Below, in pieces: positions 1 to 4,907 of a stretch of 10,095 nt of DNA. Position numbers and translations under genes: made by a program. The stretch's first letter is position 1. Each line of letters begins with the position of its first letter. A model generated the notes under the pieces. That model saw only the letters and a list, made by a program, of their open reading frames with translations. It was not told the DNA's origin and did not search any database. This stretch comes from Kangiellaceae bacterium (lineage in GTDB: Bacteria > Pseudomonadota > Gammaproteobacteria > Enterobacterales > Kangiellaceae): positions 1 through 10,095 of the forward strand of contig JAUUYO010000125.1 in NCBI GenBank assembly GCA_030590405.1, read 5' to 3'.

Positions 1-488
1 AAACGTGTAATGGCACTAGCATCTTTCTTGGCTGCGCTTACCATTTTACCTTTAACGGCTGTCATTGCTTTAAGTAATGCGTTAGCTGCTTTTTGAGCAT
101 CTTTAGCAGATTTAACATTGGCTTTATGCGCTTTTGCTTTAGCAGCTGCATTTGCTTTAGCGGCTATTGCTGATTTAATTGCTTTTTTAGCTGCAGTTGT
201 TTTCTTTTTAGCGGTAGCGCCTTTTTTAGCCGCTACTACTTTAGTCGCAGCATTCACTTTTGAAACGAGTGACTTTAAAGTTGCTTCAGCTTTCTTGACA
301 GCAGCATTTGCTTTATCACATGCTGAATTAGCACTAGCAATTGCTTTGTCAACGCCCATAGCTTTAGGAGCTGATTTTTTTGCTGCTATCTTTTTCTTAG
401 GAGCTACTTTTTTAGCCGATACTTTCTTAGGAGCTGCTTTTTTTGCTGCTGCCTTTTTCATATTATTCTTAACGCCGCCTTTGGCCAT
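1..488 (-). CDS. Histone H1-like Lys/Ala-rich DNA-binding protein (3' end off the window)
   Basis: Reading leftwards from an ATG at 488-486, an open frame of 162 codons reaches the window edge without a stop. The product begins MAKGGVKNNMKKAAAKKAAP and is dominated by Ala and Lys, with KKAAPKK/KKVAPKK/KKSAPK-type motifs in residues 11-42, a more ordered helical-looking stretch at about 43-85 (DKAIASANSACDKANAAVKKAE), and a second Lys/Ala-rich tail from about 86. A GGAG Shine-Dalgarno lies 7 nt before the ATG. Such composition is known from bacterial histone H1-like and AlgP/HctB-like proteins, which bind DNA through flexible basic tails; a nucleoid-associated or global regulatory role is inferred from composition, not from a specific domain. 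Low complexity makes family assignment uncertain. The opposite strand reads as a long hydrophobic frame, an artefact of the AAA/GCN-rich codons. The gene faces away from its right-hand neighbour across 429 bp and has its own upstream region. Confidence 0.85.
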   Translation of the reverse strand, partial: MAKGGVKNNMKKAAAKKAAPKKVSAKKVAPKKKIAAKKSAPKAMGVDKAIASANSACDKANAAVKKAEATLKSLVSKVNAATKVVAAKKGATAKKKTTAAKKAIKSAIAAKANAAAKAKAHKANVKSAKDAQKAANALLKAMTAVKGKMVSAAKKDASAITR

Positions 489-531
489 GATATTCTCCAC
501 TTTTTTTGAATGTAGTTAGTTCATTGCGAAG

Positions 532-558
532 TGTATAACTGAATACAAAAAAATACAA
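532..558 (-). promoter_or_regulatory. Candidate promoter of the histone-like gene
   Basis: On the minus strand TTGTAT (558-553) is followed after 15 bp by TATACA (537-532), about 45 bp before the start codon at 488. The spacer is short of the ideal 17 bp, so this is only a candidate. The DNA at and upstream of the -35 is nearly pure A/T with phased tracts, which could serve as an UP element or an intrinsic bend. Confidence 0.3.
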
Positions 559-585
559 AAAAAATATTGAAAATAAGCAAAAAAA
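547..585. promoter_or_regulatory. Helically phased A-tracts (probable intrinsic DNA bend)
   Basis: Four runs of A (7, 8, 4 and 7 bases) are centred near 550, 560.5, 571.5 and 582, about 10.5-11 bp apart, which is one helical turn. Phased A-tracts are known to bend DNA and to attract nucleoid proteins such as H-NS or Fis, or the RNA polymerase alpha subunit. They lie directly upstream of the histone-like gene, overlapping its candidate -35. The spacing is read directly; the function is inferred. Confidence 0.55.
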
Positions 586-917
586 GCAGGTTATTTTTTA
601 TTTTTTTACTAAATTAGCCATTATTTGTCGATTAGTTGATTGTTTTTTTAATAAATTTAAAATAGTGGCTTCTAAATTTCAGATTTATATAAAAGGAAAA
701 AAGAGTAAATAATTATTTTTATTAAGTCTGTGTATTGTTGATTTTTAACGAATGAGTGATTCTAAAAACAATAAATAATGGGTTTATATTCTTTAAAAAT
801 TTATTTTGATGGAAAAGATGAGGTTTTCTATCTATTTGTTTTATCAGAAACTAGAGTTTTTGTTGCCAAAATGGCTAAAAATTAAAATTGATTTGATTTG
901 ATTTAAAACCTGTATCG

Positions 918-1883
918 TTACTTTTTCCGTTGTTTATCGATCCAACCAGTAATCGAGCGTGCAACAACGGTATTTTCGAGTTGCAGTTTTGATGGTGCCA
1001 GCATTCCTATATTGAATCGTTGCAATTTAGAGTGCCAGAGTTGTTTTTTGAAAGTTTTGCTAAAAGTGTCTTTACCGATGATGTTTGTGTGAAAAGAAAA
1101 GATCGAATGGGTTTGTTTTACAAATAGTTCCGCTAAATTGTCGACGACTCCTTTAGGAAGTTGAGGATGTAGGAAAATAATGGGAGTCGAATCATCTAAC
1201 ATATTAAGGCACGCTAGACTCCAATAGGCGGCATTTTGGTTAGCGATAATAATATAAGGTCGTTTATTTAGTTCCGTTTGATCTAAAATAGATTGGCAAA
1301 GTGTTATATAGTAATCCTGATAGGAGCGGCTACTCTGAAAAGCTGAATTCTCTGAATTGAGAGCCGGTTGAACATTATTATCGTTTTTTTGTGCGGCGGT
1401 ATCCGGTGATTCGAGTGTGGGTATGTCGCTTAGTTGTTTGGCCGCATTGCCATTTCCTTTTGATGTTTTGTTTTGCTCAAAAGAATCTGACGGAAAATTT
1501 TCGCGTGCAATATTAGGAATGAATATATTCCAGCCCAATTGAGTGAGTTGTTTCGATAAAGGCTGAATGAGTCTGATATGGTCGGCATTTTCCCCTTGCG
1601 TATGAAGCAGTAGAACATTGCCTCTTTGTTTTCGTCCATTGGTTTGATGTTTCAATATCAAGTGTTGATGTTCATCAACATCTATCCATAAAAGCTCATC
1701 AGCCGAGGTATTTTGTTTTAAACTACTCAGTGAGACAGAAAAAAACATCGACGGTTTGTCATCAACAGGTTGTTTTTTTGACGATGGCTGATTAGCGACC
1801 GGAGTTTCTTCTGATTTAGCCTGGTGGTTTATTTTAAGCCCTATCAAGCAAAGAAAAATCAATCCTGCTTTCATTGTTACCAT
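918..1883 (-). CDS. DUF3530 family exported alpha/beta-hydrolase-like protein
   Basis: A 321-residue protein. The first ATG (1883) has GAGG 8 nt upstream; a second ATG three codons in is the alternative start. Residues 5-16 (KAGLIFLCLIGL) form a short signal-peptide-like hydrophobic core, so export to the periplasm or envelope is likely. A strand and loop at 87-102 (RGNVLLLHTQGENADH), followed by LTQLGWNIFIPNI (113-125), resembles the N-terminal core of DUF3530 proteins. Residues 208-224 (RPYIIIANQNAAYWSLA) fall where an alpha/beta hydrolase would carry its nucleophile elbow, and PIIFLHPQLP (234-243) follows. No G-x-S-x-G motif is present, so classical hydrolase activity is doubtful. Residues about 128-188 are a polar, low-complexity Asn/Gln/Ser-rich insertion that interrupts the fold. 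The biological role of the family is unknown to me. The gene stands alone or follows the small ORF at 2016-2237. Confidence 0.75.
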   Translation of the reverse strand: MVTMKAGLIFLCLIGLKINHQAKSEETPVANQPSSKKQPVDDKPSMFFSVSLSSLKQNTSADELLWIDVDEHQHLILKHQTNGRKQRGNVLLLHTQGENADHIRLIQPLSKQLTQLGWNIFIPNIARENFPSDSFEQNKTSKGNGNAAKQLSDIPTLESPDTAAQKNDNNVQPALNSENSAFQSSRSYQDYYITLCQSILDQTELNKRPYIIIANQNAAYWSLACLNMLDDSTPIIFLHPQLPKGVVDNLAELFVKQTHSIFSFHTNIIGKDTFSKTFKKQLWHSKLQRFNIGMLAPSKLQLENTVVARSITGWIDKQRKK

Positions 1884-2015
1884 CTAAAAAGCCTCGATAA
1901 ATATTAAGTTAATGGGGCAATTGGCGGATGAATCGTTTGTCTAAATATGACTGTTGTCTATCAGTATGGCACATTTTTGGATAATGAGCGGATGAGCGAG
2001 ATAAATTAACGATGG

Positions 2016-2237
2016 CTAACCCCTTTTTCGATTTCTAGCGTTGGTATTCGATAAGACGCTGGTTTTGCTTCGAATTGAATCAAAATATTGGTTGATTTGA
2101 GGGGTGAGTTTTTTATTTATAATAACCAAAACTTCCGCTGACTGTTCCAGGCGAAAGGATATTTTAATGGCTGCCAGCCAGATACTACATAGAATTAAAA
2201 AAACAAATGTTGCAAAAAATGCCGAATTCAAGTTCAC
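2016..2237 (-). CDS. Possible small single-pass membrane protein (hypothetical)
   Basis: A 73-codon frame starting with GTG (2237-2235). The predicted product has one strong transmembrane segment at residues 5-26 (SAFFATFVFLILCSIWLA), a polar stretch with regular leucine/isoleucine spacing (RLEQSAEVLVIINKKLTPQI, 29-48) and a basic C-terminal tail (NARNRKRG). This layout is typical of small bacterial inner-membrane proteins, and the codon choice in its second half looks natural. Against it: no obvious Shine-Dalgarno precedes the GTG, and residues 1-24 are antisense to the Lys-rich N-terminus of the sigma factor, where poly-Phe/Leu shadows arise easily. If real, it lies 132 bp upstream of the DUF3530 gene in the same direction and would force the sigma gene to start at 2245, or to overlap it. 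I do not recognise a family. Confidence 0.4.
   Translation of the reverse strand: MNLNSAFFATFVFLILCSIWLAAIKISFRLEQSAEVLVIINKKLTPQINQYFDSIRSKTSVLSNTNARNRKRG
2097..2123 (+). promoter_or_regulatory. Candidate sigma70 promoter of the ECF sigma operon
   Basis: A perfect TATAAT (2118-2123) is preceded by TTGAGG (2097-2102, spacer 15 bp) or TTGATT (2092-2097, spacer 20 bp). Neither spacer is ideal, so the -10 is the main evidence. The transcript would begin near 2130, giving a leader of about 37 nt to the ATG at 2167. Confidence 0.4.
2154..2159 (+). promoter_or_regulatory. Shine-Dalgarno deciding the sigma-factor start
   Basis: AAAGGA, with AGGA ending 7 nt before the ATG at 2167. It is the only good ribosome site in the region: the later in-frame ATG at 2245, which would fit the usual ECF N-terminus better, has none. 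I therefore prefer 2167. Confidence 0.6.
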
Positions 2238-2826
2238 TTGCCAAATGCAAACTGAATTAAATGACGAACAATTAATGCTTAAATACGCTAAAGGTGATGT
2301 TTCAGCTTTTGAGTTACTTTATTTTAAGCATAAAGGCGGTTTGTTTCGATATTGTTTGCGACAGTTTTCCAGTCGTGCAATTGCGGAAGAATGTTTTCAG
2401 GAGATTTGGTTGAAAGTGATTAACAATCGAGTGAATTATCAGCCAAAAGCTCTTTTTACGACTTATCTTTACCGCATTGCACAAAATCATGTGATTGATG
2501 TTTTTCGGAAAGAGAAAAAACGTTTGGCTGATTGCGAATATGAAGATACCAATGCTAATCTTGAGCAGTCGGTTCATGTGATGAGTGATATCGAAAAGCA
2601 AAATAGCCAGGCGCTGGTGATTGAGTTAAGAAAACAAATTGGCCAACTGCCGTTTGAGCAAAGAAACACCCTGTTATTAAAGTTGGATGCTGGATTGTCC
2701 CTTGATGAAATTTCTCATATTCTTGATTGTGGTAAGGAAACTGTGAAAAGCCGTTTAAGGTATGCAACCAATAAATTAAAAGACTTACTAAGCGAGCCTT
2801 CGGGAGCTCAGCAACATGAAAGATAG
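2167..2826 (+). CDS. ECF-type RNA polymerase sigma factor (sigma-24/RpoE-like)
   Basis: A 219-residue protein from the chosen start. Sigma region 2 spans about residues 35-117: KGDVSAFELLYFKHKGGL, then a conserved helix with AEECFQEIWLKV, then TYLYRIAQNHVIDVFRKEKK, which covers the -10 recognition and core-binding helices. Region 4 spans about 157-208 (QLPFEQRNTLLLKLDAGLSL, and GKETVKSRLRYATNKL as the recognition helix for the -35). Regions 1 and 3 are absent, as in ECF sigmas. The start at 2167 has a good Shine-Dalgarno and adds a 26-residue Lys-rich leader before MQTELNDEQLMLKYA; the start at 2245 gives a more typical 193-residue protein but lacks a ribosome site. The gene overlaps the next by 11 nt, so the two are translationally coupled, as usual for a sigma and its anti-sigma. 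The target genes cannot be read from the sequence; the adjacent cox operon has a normal sigma70 promoter. Confidence 0.93.
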   Translation: MAASQILHRIKKTNVAKNAEFKFTCQMQTELNDEQLMLKYAKGDVSAFELLYFKHKGGLFRYCLRQFSSRAIAEECFQEIWLKVINNRVNYQPKALFTTYLYRIAQNHVIDVFRKEKKRLADCEYEDTNANLEQSVHVMSDIEKQNSQALVIELRKQIGQLPFEQRNTLLLKLDAGLSLDEISHILDCGKETVKSRLRYATNKLKDLLSEPSGAQQHER

Positions 2827-3490
2827 CAATCAAAATTCAGACCAAATATTTTCACAAGATTGGCTTAAGCTAGAAGAAATCATTTCTCAGCAGGCAAAAT
2901 CGTTACCAGATGATGCCTTAGACAAGCAGATCCTTGCCGCCGCACATCGAGAAATGAGTCAGCCAAAAACGCGCCATGAATATCAAATGAGCTGGTGGCG
3001 AAAGGTATCCTTACCACTTTATGTAGCAGCGGGCTTCACTTTCACCGTTTTTGCCTTTAAACCAATCTGGCAAGCGCCAGGTTATCAGTTGGAGCAGGTT
3101 GAACAGGCATCACAAGAGACGTCAATTCAAATTAGTCAGGAATTAGTCACTGAGCAGCAAGACCTTGTTCAATCAAACCGAGTGAAAAGAGAGTTACCAC
3201 AATTACAAGCTATTCCTGATGCGTTGAATGCTACCACTAAAGAGCTAGTGCCATCTGAATTTGTTCACCAGCAAGAAAGCGATTTTGTTTCTGATGTTAA
3301 TGTAGAAAATATCTATACCGGTACTCAGTTGTCCAAAGCGACTTATCCAGAAAAAGATGCCTGGGCACGTAAAATCATTCATTTTATGAAAAATGGCGAA
3401 AATGAAACCGCTCGTTTAGAGTTGATTCGGTTTAAAAAAGTTTATCCAGATTATCCGATCGAAGAGCAAATCAAGGTGTTAAATCGCTAA
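2816..3490 (+). CDS. Single-pass membrane protein, probable cognate anti-sigma factor
   Basis: 224 residues, starting inside the end of the sigma gene, with GGAG 9 nt before the ATG. The cytoplasmic N-terminal part (1-60) includes LPDDALDKQILAAAHREM (30-47), a helix typical of short anti-sigma-like proteins encoded after ECF sigmas. One transmembrane helix lies at about 65-84 (VSLPLYVAAGFTFTVFAF). A Gln/Glu-rich periplasmic linker (about 90-130) leads to a C-terminal helical module, WARKIIHFMKNGENETARL then IRFKKVYPDYP (183-214), seen in this group of proteins. No zinc-binding HxxxCxxC motif is present; the protein has no cysteine at all. It is therefore not a ZAS-type anti-sigma, and its release mechanism cannot be predicted from motifs. 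The assignment rests on position, coupling and topology; direct sigma binding is inferred. Confidence 0.7.
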   Translation: MKDSNQNSDQIFSQDWLKLEEIISQQAKSLPDDALDKQILAAAHREMSQPKTRHEYQMSWWRKVSLPLYVAAGFTFTVFAFKPIWQAPGYQLEQVEQASQETSIQISQELVTEQQDLVQSNRVKRELPQLQAIPDALNATTKELVPSEFVHQQESDFVSDVNVENIYTGTQLSKATYPEKDAWARKIIHFMKNGENETARLELIRFKKVYPDYPIEEQIKVLNR

Positions 3491-3515
3491 AAATAGATTT
3501 TATTTGATCCATTTA

Positions 3516-3529
3516 TTGAGCTAAATCAA
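3516..3529. promoter_or_regulatory. FNR/ANR-like binding site upstream of cox operon
   Basis: TTGAGCTAAATCAA matches the FNR/CRP-family oxygen-sensor consensus TTGAT-N4-ATCAA at 9 of 10 defined bases (G in place of T at position 5). It is centred about 83 bp upstream of the predicted cox transcription start. Oxygen control of a terminal oxidase by FNR/ANR is well established in general; use of this site is inferred. Confidence 0.5.
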
Positions 3530-3549
3530 CAATAGAATCATTTGCATCT

Positions 3550-3565
3550 TTACATAATCTTACAT
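3550..3565 (+). promoter_or_regulatory. Tandem TTACAT repeat, possible activator site
   Basis: TTACAT occurs at 3550-3555 and again at 3560-3565, exactly 10 bp apart, ending 6 bp before the -35 of the cox promoter. Two half-sites one helical turn apart abutting the -35 is the usual geometry for OmpR/PhoB-type response regulators. AT-rich DNA makes chance occurrence possible. Confidence 0.35.
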
Positions 3566-3571
3566 TTTTGC

Positions 3572-3599
3572 TTGATTCTTACTGCTTGTCCCTTATAAT
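3572..3599 (+). promoter_or_regulatory. Sigma70 promoter of the cox operon
   Basis: TTGATT (3572-3577), a 16-bp spacer and a perfect TATAAT (3594-3599). Transcription would start near 3606, leaving a leader of about 135 nt before coxB. It sits in the only sizeable gap between the anti-sigma gene and coxB, and no terminator separates the two, so some read-through from the sigma operon is possible. Confidence 0.65.
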
Positions 3600-3601
3600 C
3601 C

Positions 3602-3641
3602 CAGCACAATAAGGAGGGGTATAGGCTAAATTCAGCACAAT
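3602..3641 (+). repeat. 9-bp direct repeat in the cox leader
   Basis: CAGCACAAT is repeated exactly at 3602-3610 and 3633-3641, 31 bp apart (three helical turns). The first copy covers the predicted transcription start, so a bound protein could block initiation. No regulator is identified. Confidence 0.5.
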
Positions 3642-3682
3642 TCTTCAAGATTAGACTGTTTTTATCCCTCACATTCCTTATT
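3608..3682 (+). promoter_or_regulatory. Foldable cox mRNA leader with an orphan Shine-Dalgarno
   Basis: AATAAGG (3608-3614) can pair with CCTTATT (3676-3682), and AGGGGTA (3615-3621) with TATCCCT (3663-3669, one G-U pair). The result is a 14-bp two-part stem with a 6-nt bulge and a 41-nt loop. The left arm contains AAGGAGG (3611-3617), a near-perfect anti-16S match with no ATG, GTG or TTG at a usable distance. The real coxB ribosome site is over 100 nt downstream. This could be a ribosome standby site, a stability element or chance. I recognise no known riboswitch. Confidence 0.3.
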
Positions 3683-3728
3683 CTTTTACCCAATTCTAGA
3701 AGTGGTTATTCCGCTTTATAATAAAAAT

Positions 3729-3732
3729 GGAG
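3729..3732 (+). promoter_or_regulatory. Shine-Dalgarno deciding the coxB start
   Basis: GGAG lies 8 nt before the ATG at 3741. The frame is open from a GTG at 3702, but that start has no ribosome site and would put a polar 13-residue tail in front of the signal peptide, so 3741 is preferred. Confidence 0.8.
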
Positions 3733-3740
3733 ATTTCTCA

Positions 3741-4892
3741 ATGGCCATTCGACGTAAGTTGATTGCTGGTATTGCTTCATCATTAAGCATTATGCTTAGT
3801 GGTGCAGTACAGGCAGTAGCTGAAATGAATATGCGCCCCGGAGTGACTGAAACGAGTATAGAAGCTTACGAACTACATATGTTGGTTGTATGGGTTATGG
3901 TTGCTATATCCTTTGTGGTTTTCGGAGCAATGTTTTATTCGTTTATTTTTCATCGTAAGTCTAAACATCCTACTCCTGCTACTTTTTCGCATAGTACGAA
4001 GATGGAAATTATCTGGACGACTATTCCGGTTTTGATCTTAATCTATTTGACGATTCCTGCGGTTTCGTTATTGATCAAAATGGAAGATGCGTCAGATCCA
4101 GAAATGAGTATCCAGATTACTGGTTCTCAATGGAAGTGGCATTATAAATATATGGATCAAGATATAGAATTCTTCAGTAATCTAGCCACGCCTCGCGAGC
4201 AGTTTGAAGATTTTAACGCTGATGGGCAAACTAAAGGCGAAAACTATCTACTCGAAGTCGATAATGAGATGGTTATTCCGATTAATACCAAAGTTCGATT
4301 TTTAGTGACTGCGGAAGATGTTATTCACTCTTGGTGGGTTCCTGAAATTGCTGTTAAAAAAGATGCTATTCCTGGTTTTATTAACGAAACTTGGACTAAT
4401 ATTCCTACTCCTGGTACTTATCGCGGCCAATGTACAGAGCTTTGTGGTAAAGATCACGGATTTATGCCTATTGTTGTTAAAGCCGTTAGTAAAGAAAATT
4501 TTGCTAAATGGGTTGCCAGTAAAGATGCCGAGCGTTTAGCTGCCGAAGAAGCTGCAGCTGTAGCTGTGGCTGCTAGTTGGGACTTGGACAAGTTGATGGC
4601 ATTAGGTAAAACGGCCTACGATGCCAAATGCGCTATGTGTCATCAGGTCGATGGCTCTGGAGTTGCTGGTGCTTTCCCTGCACTTAAAGGCAGTGTAATA
4701 GCAACTGGACCTGTAGCAGCTCATATGACGATGGTTGTCGATGGTTCTACTGGCGGAATGCAAGCTTTTGGCAAACAATTATCTGATGCTGAATTAGCAG
4801 CTGTTATTACTTATGAGCGTAATGCTTGGGGTAACAACACCGGCGATACAGTGACACCCGCAGACATTCAGGCTTTTAAAGCCGGTAACTAA
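3741..4892 (+). CDS. coxB: Cytochrome c oxidase subunit II with fused cytochrome c domain (caa3-type)
   Basis: 383 residues. Subunit II accepts electrons from cytochrome c at its binuclear CuA centre and passes them to haem a in subunit I. A signal peptide (about 1-27, MAIRRKLIAGIASSLSIMLS, with cleavage near AVQA) is followed by two transmembrane helices (about 46-70 and 90-112) and a periplasmic cupredoxin domain. All CuA ligands are present: His196, Cys231, Glu233 (backbone carbonyl), Cys235, His239 and Met242 within CTELCGKDHGFM. Trp and Tyr residues of the electron entry patch are in GSQWKWHYKY (128-137). A linker rich in Ala/Glu (about 265-280) leads to a C-terminal class I cytochrome c: haem site CAMCH (Cys297, Cys300, His301) and a likely axial Met340 in GGMQAFGKQLSDAEL. 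The fused haem domain defines caa3-type enzymes. First gene of the cox operon, 15 nt before coxA. Confidence 0.97.
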   Translation: MAIRRKLIAGIASSLSIMLSGAVQAVAEMNMRPGVTETSIEAYELHMLVVWVMVAISFVVFGAMFYSFIFHRKSKHPTPATFSHSTKMEIIWTTIPVLILIYLTIPAVSLLIKMEDASDPEMSIQITGSQWKWHYKYMDQDIEFFSNLATPREQFEDFNADGQTKGENYLLEVDNEMVIPINTKVRFLVTAEDVIHSWWVPEIAVKKDAIPGFINETWTNIPTPGTYRGQCTELCGKDHGFMPIVVKAVSKENFAKWVASKDAERLAAEEAAAVAVAASWDLDKLMALGKTAYDAKCAMCHQVDGSGVAGAFPALKGSVIATGPVAAHMTMVVDGSTGGMQAFGKQLSDAELAAVITYERNAWGNNTGDTVTPADIQAFKAGN

Positions 4893-4907
4893 TAGGAGAC
4901 GATCAAC

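Larger units (their letters stand above)
489..917. other. Gene-free, very AT-rich intergenic region
   Basis: No convincing coding frame exists here on either strand. Both flanking genes read leftwards, so this is the 3' flank of the DUF3530 gene and the 5' flank of the histone-like gene. It holds four phased A-tracts (547-553, 557-564, 570-573, 579-585), the weak promoter listed above, a small GCCA-AAA-TGGC hairpin at 865-875 that lacks a terminator-like T-run on the minus strand, and a (GATTT)3 tandem repeat at 890-904. I see no clear terminator for the DUF3530 gene and no RNA gene signature. Confidence 0.7.

Noticed and set aside
118..519. Plus-strand frame giving a very hydrophobic Ala/Phe/Leu-rich protein
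   Set aside because: It is the antisense shadow of the Lys/Ala-rich histone-like gene: AAA and GCN codons read as TTT and NGC on the other strand. The minus frame has the good ribosome site.
865..875. GCCA-AAA-TGGC hairpin as terminator of the DUF3530 gene
   Set aside because: Only four base pairs, and no T-run follows it on the minus strand.
2314..2833. Minus-strand frames of 95 and 92 codons under the sigma gene
   Set aside because: Antisense to conserved sigma regions 2 and 4; no ribosome site or domain signs.
3611..3629. A mini-ORF (ATA-GGC-TAA) behind the AAGGAGG in the cox leader
   Set aside because: ATA is not a credible start, and two codons give no meaningful leader peptide.
3717..3722. 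TATAAT close to the coxB start, as a second promoter
   Set aside because: Transcription from it would begin near or inside the coxB ribosome site, and no -35 is in place; treated as chance in AT-rich DNA.
3702..3740. Upstream GTG start for coxB
   Set aside because: No Shine-Dalgarno, and it would add a polar tail before a normal signal peptide; the ATG at 3741 has GGAG at 8 nt.
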